From positions 63,804,523 through 63,868,522 of the forward strand of contig CM057228.1 of NCBI GenBank assembly GCA_029891385.1: 64,000 nt of DNA, given 5' to 3'. Shown in pieces: positions 24,481-36,565 of the stretch. The notes beneath the pieces were generated by a model. The model was given only the letters and a program-made list of their open reading frames with translations, searched no databases and had not been told where the DNA came from. A program made the translations under genes and the position numbers. Each line of letters opens with the position of its first letter. Positions within the stretch are counted from its first letter, which is position 1. Origin of the DNA: Erythroxylum novogranatense. Its lineage: Eukaryota > Streptophyta > Magnoliopsida > Malpighiales > Erythroxylaceae.

Positions 24481-27111
24481 TCACTCAGAATTGTTGTGGA
24501 TATTTGGTTTATCCGATAGTTTATCACAAACCGTGAATAACCATCGACAATCCAACCGAATTAAGTCTCTACTTAACTCATAATCCATTACAAATCCTAA
24601 GACGACCAATCTCTCAATATAGCCATTCATCTTCGTGGTATATCGCATGCCAGATATCCCCGGAGCCATCTTTGTGGTGATGAGAAGCCTCGAGGTCTCG
24701 AACCTTTCGCATCGAGCTTACTCAACAAACAGACTCCCTAAGATGAAATACTATAGAGTGAGCATCCATGGACTCGTCTCGCTCCCGCAGCTCTAGTGAC
24801 ATCGAGGCAAGCATAAAGCAAGTATCCATATCACATCCCTTAGATGCTTACAATATGCTTTCGATCCTTATCGAAGCATCGATACCGGTGCATCCGGAAG
24901 TGGAACATCTAGGACGATCCCGTTCCTCGATCTAAGAACAATTTCGATTCCTTAGCCAATCAAGAAAATCAGTCCGTAAAGGAGAACGTAAATTAATCGA
25001 AAGACTTCTTCAATCAACCTAGCGATAGAGAAGGAATGATAGAATAGATATGCCTGCATGATCATAAGGACTTGCATGATATGCATATGGCTCCCACTAG
25101 TTTCCTAGAATCCATAACCCTCTTTACTTAATCCGAGAAAAATGTGACATAATATCCTAGTGGGTCGATATCCGACATTGCTAAGAGTGACCTCGAGTTT
25201 GCCCAACAAGCCACAACTTAGGTCAATCGGTAGGTATCGGTCATACCAATTGTATCATCGATAACCGACATTGAGAATGACCTTGGATTTGTCCAACAAG
25301 CCACCTTATGTCTCGGAGGTATCGATATACCAATTACATCTTAGACATAACTATCGCTCAGATCTATCAACTTGTTGATGTGTGCACTTCATTGGGTTAT
25401 CAACTCCTTGATGCGCGTACATCCCGATGTACACTACCCAACTTCGCCTCTGTCCACGTTGACCTTGAGTTTACTCAACAAACCAACGCTTCCAGTGAAA
25501 ATCAACCCATTAATCCAAAAATCTTATTTTCATGGTTCGAACATATCCGTATAGAGTGAGCTTGAGTTTGCCCAACAACCCAACCCTATAAGAACTCTGG
25601 TTCTTACCATATTAATGGAAGGCGTTAGTTTTCATATACCGAGGAGGGATTTCGAATCTCATCTACTCCAAGCTGAAGGATCATAGTCGTTAGGACTATT
25701 TGGAATGATTTAGGTTTCATCAATCACATTGAATCAATCCTTATAATCATCCATCATCCAACCTATGCAAGCCACAAGTCGACTTTCATCAAATGCAAGT
25801 CGACTTATGCTACTGCCCACACACAAGTCGACTTGTATGACACAAGTCGACTTATGTCACCTGCTCATGTACAAGTCGACTTACAAGGTGCTACAAGTCG
25901 ACTTATACTGAGATCTTGAACAAGTCGACTTATTCTATCCACAAGTCGACTTATCCAAAACTCTTGAACAAGTCGACTTATACCTTATACAAGTCGACTT
26001 ATTCAGGGAATTTTGCTAAAATCTCTAATCGGCTAATTCCTCAATCAGTACAATTCCAATTCTCAACACCATCATACCTAGGGTAATATCTGTGAATTGA
26101 TGCCTCAATGAACAATTCATTGATTCATGAATGCCTTAAATAGTCAAACTATATGAAAAGCTTGAAATGAGTCAAAACTCATTAATGTCCAAACAATTTA
26201 GGAACACCCAAATTATCATCCTAAGCATCTCTAGCTAGCACATACATTATCAAATTTACTTCAGCACATGCCATAAAAAATATGACGGTCAAAACAAACA
26301 AGATAATGCAATATACTAACGAGACGCTAATGTGACCAATTCGGCATTCAAAAATTCTAGGATAAACAACTTCAAGCAATTCAGTTTGGCAATCATACTA
26401 CATCAATATAACACATTTTTAATCACATTAAAAATGGTGCAAGGCATTGGAACTGAAAAAGCACACTCAATCAAGCCAAGCAAAACAGTCCCAACAATTT
26501 TCACAAAACTGTCCAGTTCTGTACATTGCTTGAAATGATCAATGAAACAATTTCAATAAATCATGAGAAAATTATATAGGTTACTACATGTTCATAAAAT
26601 GCTACCTGAATTTGTTCAGGATTTTAGGCCATCAAAAACTCAGTCAACCTAAATAACAAAACCGATTCAAAATCTGTATTCATCAGCACAGCAATTCCCA
26701 ACAGCATAGAATAAATTCGTGAATAAATATCCAATCACCTTGAAATCCAATTTCCATGCTCACAGACATTCACCAACATCTTAGAGACATGTAGGTGAAG
26801 GAAAATCCGAAAAACCATTTTTCTAGAATTTATTCTCGATTTTATACTCATGCCTGTTCCAGAATCGTTTCACAAAACAGCATCTGTAACCTTAGGGAAT
26901 TAATTAGCAAAACTATATCAAATCAAATTGATAAATTCTGAAAATTCATAGACATATTCTCTAACATGTTATGAACATTTCTGGGCAGAAAATTTTCGAA
27001 AAGAATATCTCTATAGCAAAACGAAATTCAGACAGTATACATGCATCAACATCAACAGCAATTAGGGTTTCTGATCTCGTTTAGGTTTTAGCTTCATACG
27101 GGATACCAGAC
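24481..27111 (-). pseudogene. gag: Copia 5' leader and degraded gag
   Basis: Between the primer site and the protease, only the gag end is readable (24669-24481: GYIERLVVLGFVMDYELSRD, resembling the gag_pre/UBN2 helix region). The rest (24700-27100) shows no continuous coding; it contains repeated phrases around CCGACATTG...GAGTTTGCCCAACAAGCCAC (25150-25300 and 25560-25580), suggesting locally duplicated leader sequence. The AAGTCGACTT cluster at 25776-26000 lies here. ORFs at 25308-25559 and 26332-26538 are on the opposite strand and are not supported. Confidence 0.55.
25776..26000. repeat. Cluster of ten AAGTCGACTT palindromes
   Basis: The perfect 10-bp palindrome AAGTCGACTT occurs at about 25776, 25797, 25824, 25842, 25872, 25893, 25922, 25942, 25970 and 25991, with irregular spacers of roughly 8-20 bp. 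Four more copies occur in each LTR of the same element. Chance expectation is one per about a million bases, so this is a true repeated word, not composition. Confidence 0.95.
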
Positions 27112-27123
27112 GCTCTGATACCA
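27112..27123 (-). other. Initiator-tRNA-Met primer-binding site
   Basis: On the minus strand TGGTATCAGAGC begins one base after the 5' LTR. It is complementary to the 3' end of plant initiator tRNA-Met, the standard copia primer. Confidence 0.93.
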
Positions 27124-27124
27124 C

Positions 27125-29077
27125 TGTAGGAAAATCCCGGGAGGTACATCACATGTACCGGCAGTGGAAAACAAAAATTTTTATTCCCAGGACTTTCCCG
27201 AAACCCAGGATCTTGGTATCCGTATGAAGACATCAACCTAAATAGCCAAAAGAGACTATCTCTAATGGTGATCCACGCAGAGATCAGAAAATCTAACCGG
27301 ATCAAACCCCTTTGACCCGGGAATAGCTAGAACAGATTAAAGGCTGCTAGACCCTACCTCTGTCCTGGAGAGCTGAAGGAGAACGTTGAAACCTTGTGCT
27401 TGGAAAAGAAGAGAATCGATGATGGCTTGAAGAAGAAGACATGAAAACCCATTTTCAAAGGAAAGCTTAACTCTTAAGCTTCCAAAACCTCCTCTCCCAT
27501 TAAGCCACCGTCGACCATCACACATCCTTAGCCTTTATATGTGTCTCTTTTAACTCTTAAAAGAGTTACATAAGAGATGGCCAAGTGTAAGCTTAATAGC
27601 CACTCATTTCTTTAATGAATAAACTAATAAAGCTTTGAAAAGTCAAAGCTTATCTTTCCATTCACTTCTCCCACACTCCAACGCACATGTATATAAATTT
27701 ATTAATTAATTAATTAATTAATTAGTTAATTAATTAATTAATAAATAATTGCTAAGGTCCAGTCCAACTGGGGTCGATCCTACCGGCCTACCGGGCCCCG
27801 GTACCGAAAAATCACCGGAAACCTTTCTTAGCAATATTGATGTCGCGATCTCATCGGGACATATCCCAATCCCATTGGGATCCATTTAATCCTAATGCTC
27901 TCCATAATTGGAACTCAGTCCAATTACTATTTTACAGATTCTCTGAAACACTCTTATGCGTGTGACCCTTTAGGTTCCCGGTTATGTTGGCCACTTAGAT
28001 TAACAATTAATCTGAGCAAGTCATGAGCGGTATCTAGCAACACATCATGACCCCCAATTGACCGGAAAGTAATCGGTTTGATGTATTCATCACGAACCGA
28101 TCACGAACCCTTCCATAGACAATTACCGTGCAATTCGTCCTTTCACCATCCTATATCCCACTTGGTTATGAGTATGGTCAAAGTGTCAACTCTCACTAGA
28201 TCGAGTCTAGCCCAGTGATATCGGTTCTCGTCCGGGACTCATTACTTTATATGTCAATGAAGACACTCTTCATGACATACATGCTGGCCACCTTAGTAAT
28301 GATCCGACAAGAGGCCATGGGTATCTCTTCGCTAATCCGTAGTGGTGAATTCTTTAATTGCTACTCAATTATCTTCAATACCTCAAGTCGCACTCCAAGC
28401 ACCACCCTATGAGTTACCTCCGAAGGCAACAAGGAATGGAGTCAAAGCACGTGATCAAGATTCAAGATATCCTCGAGTACCTCAAGTCTAAGGATACTTG
28501 CACCATTGCTATGATGAGATTATCAACGACACTTAGATAAGATATCCATGTGATGATCTCATGACAGTCATCCAATGAACTTACTACAACTAGTAAGCAT
28601 CCACATGTCAATTCTAAATATCTCATATTTACAGCTTCGAGATCCACCGCTGATCCAATCAAGGAATATGACATGTGTTAGTCTATCCGGATTAATGATG
28701 TCCAGTCTCATTAATCCTATGACTAGGAGAATTTAGATCTCGACATAATTGCACATGATAGGAATCTCGGTAGTATGATCACATCATAATTTCCTTCATG
28801 CTATGTCATATATCATGGACTTCATTAATTGATTAAAGATCCAATCAATTCATAAACAATGTTTATGAATATCAAATTAATGAATAACGCCTTTTCTTTA
28901 TTTATTCATAAAGTCGCGCACGACTTTGAATAAAACGCGCTAAAGGGATTGCCTTTAGGCACAAATAAACAGTACCGTCCTTGAATAAGTCGACTTATCC
29001 AATGAACAAGTCGACTTATCGGTACCGAACATGTGTAAGTCGACTTACACATGGTACAAGTCGACTTATCACTTACA
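27125..29077 (-). repeat. 5' LTR of the copia element
   Basis: 1953 bp, collinear with 19363-21303. A central block of over 300 bp (about 27370-27690) matches the other LTR without visible change, while differences cluster in short patches with small indels (for example around 27120-27360, 27760-27830 and 27940-27980). The four AAGTCGACTT copies lie at about 28984-29068, i.e. the first 95 bp of the LTR in the sense direction. Confidence 0.93.
27531..27541 (-). promoter_or_regulatory. Probable TATA box of the copia 5' LTR
   Basis: CATATAAAGGC on the minus strand, with GATGGCC and AAGAGACA-type sequence upstream, is a good plant TATA box mid-LTR. It is conserved at the same place in the other LTR (about 19772). 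Not tested. Confidence 0.5.
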
Positions 29078-30800
29078 ATTTCAAGAGTCTATGTGCTAGC
29101 TTCCCTTACCATCAAATCAGTGAACAACTTTTGATCCAATACCCCTATAAGGGGCTTTTGCCACAAGAAAGAAGTTTTATAAATGCGGCAAGCAAAGGTG
29201 CATTGGTAGATAAGACACCTATTGAAACCAAAAATCTAATTTTCAATATGGCTACTAACTCTTAACAAGTTAACATTCAAGAGGATCCCAGACCATTAAA
29301 AGTTAGTAAAGCTAGTACTACCACATTAGAACAACAAATAGCTGGGTTGACATCTCTAGTGAGACAAATGGCTATAAATGATGCTTAATAAGTCAAAGCA
29401 TGTGGAATTTACACAATGGTAAGACATCCAACTAATATGTGTCCAACCTTGTAAGAGATATTCACGGAATAAGTGAATACTTTTGGAAGTTTCCCGGGTC
29501 AACCATAAAAGAAGTATGATCCTAGTTACCCTTATGCACACAATTTATGATGGGAGAATCCTCCATTCAGAAATTATGGATAGTAAGGACAACAATAAAG
29601 CTCCTATCAATAACAATATAAAAGACAAGCTCAATAATCAAGCTCTGGACCTTCATTGGAAGACATAATGAAACATTGGCTCAGAATACTGCTCAGATTT
29701 AAAATATTTCTCTACAATTCCAACAAAAAAGGTAGTATTCATAATCTGAAGAATCAATTAATTCACATAGCTACTGCTATTAGTCAACTGGAAAGTCAAA
29801 GTTCAGGTAAACTTCCCTCCCAAATGATTATAAACCCAAAAGAGAATGCAAGTGCTATCACCTTGGAAAAGTGGTAAAGAAATAGAGGCATCACATAAGG
29901 CTCCTATTATTGGCGATGATGAAGAAACTGAAAAGGAACTTAAAATGTCTCTAAAAGCAGTAGAAATGAGAACTCGGGTAAATTCTCAATCTCCTGTAAT
30001 TAAAAATTGTACTAATACTTTGCCTCCCTTTCCTAGTAAGTTTACTAAATTGAAGAAAGCAGAGTAAGAAAAGGATACTTTGGAAAGGTTCAAAAAGGTA
30101 AAGGTGAACATACCTCTAATTGATGCCATTAAAAAAGCTCTAAGATATGCCAAATTTCTCAAGGAATTTTGCATGCCAAAAAGGAAATTGAAAGGAGACA
30201 AGAAAACAGGTGTGGGGGAATGTTTCTATGATCATTAAGATAAAACTTCTACCAAAATATAAAGATCTAGGTAAATTTACAATTCCCTACAAAATAGGTG
30301 ATACTAAATTTGAAAAAGCAATGTTAGATCTAGGAGCTTCAATTATTGTCATGTCATATTCCATTTACACTTCAATGAATTTTGGTTCTTTGAAAGAAAC
30401 TAGTTTCATAATTCAAGTGGCAGATAGATCTAACGCTTATCATGAAAGGGTTATAGAGGATGTCTTAGTGCAGGTTAATGAATTAGTTTTTCCATATGAC
30501 TTTTATGTATTGAACATAGAGGGAAAACCTTCATTAAATTCTGCACCAATCCTTCCTGGTCGATCATTTTTGAAAAAAATAAAAGAAAACGATTGACGTA
30601 GATGTAGGAACATTAACTATGGATCTTGATGGTGAAAAAGTTGGCTTTAATATTTTTAAAGCAATGAGGTACTTTATTAATGTTCATTCTGTTTTATCAA
30701 TTGATTTCATTGATTGCTTGTCTTAAGAAGTTTTTGATATGGAAAGCAAAGATGATTTAGAAGTCATTCTTTACATGAGCTTAGAGGAAAATACTTTAAA
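29078..30800 (+). pseudogene. Gag C-terminus and retropepsin of gypsy element B
   Basis: Gag resumes at the target duplication (KSLCASFPYHQISEQLLIQY, GLLPQERSFINAASKGALVD), continues with a proline/asparagine-rich linker near 29520-29600 and a coiled segment with HIATAISQLESQSSGKLPSQ near 29770. The pre-protease helix is at about 30080-30200. Protease is at 30210-30596: DLGKFTIPYKIGDTKFEKAM, then the catalytic DLGAS (LDLGASIIVM) and FVLPG-like APILPGRSFL. Unlike element A, the DLGAS motif is intact here. In relatives the protease cleaves the Gag-Pol polyprotein. Several stops and frameshifts separate these pieces. Confidence 0.82.
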
Positions 30801-30899
30801 AAATGTTATCTTATTCATTACATTTGAGATAGAAAAAAATTTATAGCATTGCAATCACTGCAACCAATGCAAAAAGGTATGTATATCCAAATGTTCAAT

Positions 30900-31507
30900 C
30901 GCCAATATCTCATACAAAATCTCTACATTCTGTTGTACAAATGCCTACAATTGAATTGAAGCAATTACCAGAGAACTTGAAATATGTATTTTTGGGAGAG
31001 GGAGAAACACTTCTAGTAATCATAGCAAGGAACCTAACCAAGCTTCAAAAAGAAAAGCTCATTCGATTACTTAATGACCACATCACAGCTATAGCGTGGA
31101 CCATAGCTAACACTAAAGACATTAGCCCTTCGACATGCAGGCATCGAATTCTTCTAGAAGAAGGATCCAAACAATTAAGAAAATCACAAAGAAAATTGAA
31201 TCCTTGGATAATGGAAGTGGTAAAGATGGAGATCTTGAATTTGTTTGATGTTGGTATTATCTATCCAATTTTTGATAGTAAATGGGTAAGTCCAGTCTAA
31301 GTGGTACCGAAGAAGATTGGGATTACAGTGGTGAAAATGAGAATAATGAGTTTTCCCCCACAAGAATTCAAAATGGATGGTGAGTATGCATTTGATTACA
31401 GGAAGTTAAATGCTGCTACATGTAAGGATCATTTTCCACTCTTATTCATTGATCATATGCTTGAACCACTTATTGCATTATCTCACTACTATTTTCTTGA
31501 TGGGCAT
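30900..31507 (+). pseudogene. Reverse transcriptase N-terminal part, gypsy element B
   Basis: 30941-31300 gives PTIELKQLPENLKYVFLGEG, then DISPSTCRHRILLEEGSKQL and DVGIIYPIFDSKWVSPV; the next frame gives VPKKIGITVV and [17 protein letters not shown], then SHYYFLDG, which includes the first catalytic Asp of the palm. The frame stops at 31507 because an inverted solo LTR is inserted within the FLDG-SGYNQI block; it resumes at 33289 as SGYNQIVIASEDLEGTTFIC. Confidence 0.85.
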
Positions 31508-33279
31508 TGACAACGCATGTCGAGTGCACTACAAAATTTACCTAACTCTACACACTAAGATTTATAATTATGGTAAGTCAGGCTCGAATCCGCATGAAAT
31601 ATTTGGTTAATTTCTGTAATGGAATTAATTGATGCAAGTACAATATGAAAGTGGGGTCTTAGATTTTTAACAATTTAAAAAATAAAATAAAAATAAACTA
31701 TCGAAAAAATTAAAACGAGCAACTAAAAATGATTAAAGTGTCAAGTATGGGTAAGGTCTAATTCTAGAGTCAATCTCAGCCTAAACACGATCAAGCGTAT
31801 TCCATCATCCTAATATCTTTACATCTCTCTTTGTATTATTGATTTGAGTCTAATAGAACACCCTACTAATCCTGGTTTTTCCTTATGTTGTGTTTAATTA
31901 AGAAATGATTGTTAATTAAATCTAACTATTGAATAACCTAAGATACGACCTCTAGATTCAATTTGGCAGTAGTATTATGGAGTAAAAAATGACCAATATA
32001 GGTAATAACCTTAAATGTTTGGGTTATCTAACCTAAGTTATATTATTCCTAATGATTCACAATCTTTAGATGCTACTAACAAAAATCAATGTAACAATTA
32101 TAGATTACATTCAATATTATAGCAATAGATTCGAAATAGAGCAATCAAAATAACATATTAAGATCATCTATCTAAAACCTAACTCAATCAACACAAACAA
32201 GCCAACAATTCAAAAAGAGATTACAACGTGAAAAGAATGAAATAGCTTAACCGTGACTTGGCTTTGGTATCCCTATTGAACCTTCTTTGGGAAGTTAGCT
32301 TTCCATCTTTATCTTCAAGCTCTCACTGTCAGTCATCCTCTCCATCACCACTGTTGGTGTTGAAGAAAGAAGAAAAATTTAAGAGAAAAATGAGAGAAAA
32401 CTGTTAGCTAGGTTATGTCTCGAATGTTCTCTTTTCTACTATCACCCCCTTTCCTTATGTAGTAGTCTTTTAGGTTTAAACAAAGTGTCTTTTAAACAAG
32501 AAAACAAAACCTAGTCTTCTCACACCTATGAGTGGCCTCTCACGAGTGTGAGAAGGCCTCATAGGTGTGACTTAACAAGTCACACCAGTGACTTCTCACA
32601 GCTATGAGAAGCATGATGGCTAGGTGACAACAAGTTAGCTGGTTGGCAACATAAGAAGCATGGGAGAATATAGCTGGCATCACCGAAGCATGCATGGGAG
32701 TTGTCACGTGAGAGCATGACAACTAGCTGGAAGCATAAGAATATGCATGGGAGAGCTGTCAAGAAGTATGCATGGACGTTGGTGTGAGAAGAATCGTGAG
32801 GAGCAACTATCACCGCGCATCATCTTTGGTCTTAGGTTTTTGGAATGGCCACCTTATATGGAATAAGGAAAAACTCATGTCCATGCATCTTGTTGTACAG
32901 TCGTGACATACACACTCACAACTTTTTAACTTTTCCAGCATGGCCACGAGATATATTAATGGTTCATTCTTCATTTCTTTTCATTTTATTGTCTTCTTCT
33001 TGCTCCAGTTTTTTTCTTCTTTGTATTTCCAGCATATGTCTCATCTTTCTTGGCATTTAATTGTCTTCTCTTGAATTCAATCCTCTTCTTGTTTATGCTT
33101 CATGAATCAATAGAATATGGAAATTGAAGAGATGCTTCAATGGACATGCTTTTAGTCACTTTAGCTCCTTCATTTCCAAAATGTACCTAAGATCAAATAT
33201 AAGCTAAAGCGAGTATCCGAAGCACGTCTAAGGCATTAATCACTAAGTGTAGTATATCAAATGAATCAACATTTAAACA
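31508..33279 (-). mobile_element. Solo LTR of the element-A family, inverted
   Basis: Read on the minus strand, this 1.77-kb unit is collinear with LTR A (8369-10162), from TGTTTAAATGTTG to CGTTGTCA. No internal region or second LTR accompanies it, and the RT frame of element B continues on both sides. This is the expected product of recombination between two LTRs after a full insertion. The target duplication is unclear: GGCAT precedes the unit and GGTGT lies a few bases after it, so the right boundary may be up to about 8 bp further. ORFs at 32540-33060 inside it are not genes. Confidence 0.85.
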
Positions 33280-33283
33280 TATA

Positions 33284-34845
33284 TAAGGTGTTCAGGTTAT
33301 AACCAAATTGTGATTGCTTCAGAGGATCTGGAGGGAACAACCTTCATATGTCCATTTGATACAATTGCCTATAGAAGAATGTCATTTAGACTTGCAATGC
33401 CCCATCCACCTTTCAAAGATGCATGGTAAGTATTTTCTACGAGTATATTGAGCACATTATTGAGGTTTTTATGGATGATTTTACTATCTATAGGGATTCA
33501 TTTGATGTTTGCTTGGATAATTTGAATTGGATACTTGAACGATGCATCAAAACTAATCTTGTTCTAAATTATGAAAGTTGTCATTTTATGGTTGAATAGG
33601 GAATAATTTCGGGACATGTAATCTCATCTAGAGGGATTGAGATCAATAAAGCAAAGGTAGAAATTGTGTGAAATTTACCATATCATATAAATGTGCAGGA
33701 GGTTCATTTTTTCTTAGTCATGCAAGTTTTTATCACAAGTTTATCAAAGACTTCAGTAAGATCTCAACAAATCTCTATCGTTTGTTACAAAAAGGATGAC
33801 CCTTTAAATTTGATGAGGGATACAAGGAAGCATTTGACAAGCTAAAAGAACTTTTAACTTCAACACAAATCATTCAACCACCTAATTGGAGTCAACCGTT
33901 TGAGATTATCTGTGATGCTAACAATTTTATTGTGGGTGTTGTCCTTAGTCCAAAATGTGGCAAGATGACTCATGTCATTTACTGCGCTTGAAGAACTCTC
34001 AATCCAACATAATGCAAGTACTCCACCACAGAAAAGGAGCTTTTAGCTATTGTGTTTTCTGTAGATAAATGTAGACCTTACTTGTTTGGTTATAAAGTAA
34101 TTATATATTCTGATCATGTAGCATTAAGGTATCTTTTATCAAAGAAGGAAGCAAAGTTAAGGCTTACTAGATGGATTCTCCTTATCTAAGAGTTCGATTT
34201 GGATATCAAAAATAAGAAAGGTGTAGAGAACTCGGTTGCGGACCACTTAAGTCGAGATATGAAGGAAGAGGATTCAATACCATTGTAAAAGTTATTTTCG
34301 GATGAGCAACTACTAACGCTTCAAGATAAGGTACCATTGTATGCTAATATTATGAACTATCTAGTGAACCATGAGATACCTAATGATTTGAGTAAAGATA
34401 GACCGAATAGAGTAGAGAGTGATTCAAAATATTATATTTGGAATGATCCTCAATTATAGAAGTGTTGTTATGATTAAGAAATTAGTAGATGTGTGCTTGA
34501 ACATGAATGTGAATCTATTTTGAAAATTTGTGATTTGTATGCTTGTGGTGCTCATTGTGGGCCTAATATAATTGCTAGGAAAAATACTTAAATGAGGCTT
34601 TTATTGGTCAAATATCTTTTGAGATTTCTATATGTTTTGCAAAGCGCGTGAACAATGCCAAAAACAAGGTAATTTACCCTATAGAGATCAAATGCCTTTG
34701 TATTCAATCCTTGCATATGAAAATTTTGATGTATGGGGCATCGATGTTATGAGACCATTTCCTTCCTCTTTTGATTTTGTTTACATTTTATTGGCTGTGG
34801 ATTATGCTTCTAAATAGGTGGAAGCTAAAGACACCAGAAGTGATG
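33284..34845 (+). pseudogene. RT palm, RNase H and integrase start of gypsy element B
   Basis: After the solo LTR the RT continues: SGYNQIVIASED, AYRRMSFR, and EVFMDDFTIYRDSFD (about 33460) with the catalytic M-D-D. Then come DLVLNYESCHFMVE-like sequence, the connection region, RNase H (FEIICDANNFIVGVVLS near 33900; [16 protein letters not shown] near 34030; IIYSDHVALRYLLSKKEAKL near 34110) and VADHLSRDM (34235). Integrase begins near 34500; at 34632-34817 it shows KAREQCQKQGNL with one cysteine of the zinc-binding pair lost, and DVWGIDVMRPFPSSFDFVYI with the first catalytic Asp. The frame is cut at 34845 by the long TG...CA insertion. Stops are frequent. Confidence 0.83.
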
Positions 34846-35297
34846 TGTAACACCCCACACCCGTAAGACCCGAACCCGATATCGTTGGTGATATCCGAGT
34901 CCGTGTCCCACGAGAGTGGCGTACTACATCAGTCGATTTAAAATTCAGTATACATTTTTTTTCTTTTTGGAGCCATTAACTCCACTTTCACACGGCAAAC
35001 ACAGTAAGTAAATAAAATCCGTATTCAAGATAAACCCGTTTCAGTTATTACGGTCATCCAAAGAATAATTACAATCACCAATGCAAGAAACATTAATACC
35101 ACAATGGCTCAAGAAAATATAAAGCCTTGTTATAAGTTGATTGCGGAATATAGTTTACTAAGACACTAATGCATACCTAACCGATCCCGACCTCTAACCT
35201 TTACTCGTCTACGATAGACATACTCCGTGTCAACCGGGTATTCTTCAGACTGAACAATAGATGCAAATTTTGGGTGAGTTTTATGAACTCGGTGAGA

Positions 35298-35314
35298 AAC
35301 CATCATCGATGGTT
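35298..35314. repeat. Conserved dyad in TG...CA copy 1
   Basis: AACCATCATCGATGGTT is a perfect 7-bp inverted repeat around a 3-base centre. The same 17 bases occur at 58840-58856 in the second copy, within a longer conserved block (GAACTCRGTGAGAAACC before it and CACTCAAMTCATGCATTACG after it). Confidence 0.85.
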
Positions 35315-36394
35315 CACTCAAATCATGCATTACGCCCATGGCGATAAAGACAAGACAAGAATCATCAATTACCAATAAGCGGTCAATAACCATATCCGAG
35401 AATAAAGAAACCATTCACAAGAATACTTACCATCACGAAGCAAGACTTATCACAAAACAGTCATTTATACGAATGCAATGCATATGTGACTCTTTCCAGT
35501 TATTCAGTATTGTGCCCAAGTGCTCAGTCAGTGTTCAGTGGGGACGCGTCAGGGATTTCTCCCCTCGAGCTCGTGGTCGGTCAAGACAAAGATGAGAGCT
35601 CAAGCTCTTATCAAGAAAATAGCAACTGGGGCACGCCCATTATCCGATCATGCAATTATGCATGCAAAGACAAGATCACGAAGAATGTACGGTGTTTGGC
35701 TATAAAGCCCAAAGGTATCAAGAATCAATGATATGGCTATAAAGCCCAAGATAGCAAGATGTTCAAGACGGTGGCTATAAAGCCCGATCTACCAAAGACG
35801 GTAAAATCATACAATACAATCTCATACATGCCAAGAGTCATACAAAGGCTCATTCAATTCACTTTTGCACGTAATTCACGTTAAGCATGTAAACAACCAG
35901 AAATTTGAGAAACCAACTAGGTTACTCACCTATTGCTTCCGAGCTAATGCCGGGAAGTTTCTGTGACGTCGGTCAATTGACGCTCCAATTGGGCCTCTAT
36001 ATGATTCAGAAAAAGTACGAGTCACTAAATATAAAATTTGTGCTCATGTTGATGAGATATGCATGTTCATGAATTCCCGGTCCTAATTCAATATTTTCCC
36101 ATAATAAAATTCTATCAAAAATTAGAAATCCATAGGCGTTGACGGTGCGCAATTCGGACCTCTATAGGTCCTCAAATTAAAAAAAAAAAGTGTTTACATG
36201 TTTCGTCAATAGGGTTACGCCAAATTCCGCCTAAAATTCCCGTTTCTCATAATATGAAATTAAATGTTCAACGAATCCGATGCCTCTGAAATCAGGTCAA
36301 TCGGACATCGGACGGGAAAGAAATTGATAACAGAACAATCGGATCAATTTAATACCAAATAAAATTCAAAATAAATAAAAAGAAAACCTGATAC

Positions 36395-36565
36395 CGCTTT
36401 GCCTCATGGGGCGAGACGCCCTCATGAGGCGATTTCACCTTACTGTCATGAGGCGAGGCGCCGCCTCGCGACCTGCCTCCTTCATCTCGCCGCGAGGCTG
36501 AAACTCGTCGCGAGACGGCGAAGTCTGTCTCGCCTCCCATGAGGCGACTTGTCGCCTCGAGATGG
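36395..36565. repeat. GC-rich hairpin block made of GAGGCGA/TCGCCTC words
   Basis: In about 170 bp the word GAGGCG or its complement CGCCTC occurs many times, including CATGAGGCGA at three places and perfect or near-perfect hairpins GAGGCGCCGCCTC (36455-36467) and GAGGCGACTTGTCGCCTC (36541-36558). The block is far richer in G+C than its surroundings and has no obvious counterpart in the second family copy. Two minus-strand ORFs across it (36349-36653) are by-products of the repeated words. Confidence 0.85.

Larger units (their letters stand above)
19363..29077 (-). mobile_element. Complete Ty1/copia element (Tnt1-like pol) with both LTRs
   Basis: A 9715-bp unit with TG...CA ends, flanked by a perfect 5-bp target duplication ATTTC (19358-19362 and 29078-29082); removing the unit restores the gag frame of element B. 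LTRs are 19363-21303 and 27125-29077. The coding strand is minus, so the right LTR is the 5' LTR. The primer site (27112-27123), gag region, protease, integrase, RT and RNase H follow in copia order, with the polypurine tract at 21304. LTRs look nearly identical over long blocks, implying a recent insertion, yet pol is full of frameshifts. Confidence 0.95.

Noticed and set aside
25776..26000. CRISPR-like array
   Set aside because: The repeated word is a 10-bp palindrome with irregular 8-20-bp spacers inside a plant retrotransposon; there are no cas genes.
27112..27123. Possible tRNA gene fragments (also at 54854 and 62489)
   Set aside because: These are 12-13-bp primer-binding sites for initiator tRNA-Met; no cloverleaf surrounds them.
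35166..35731. Cluster of short ORFs on both strands
   Set aside because: Within the non-coding TG...CA element; the homologous region of copy 2 (58700-59400) does not preserve any of the frames.
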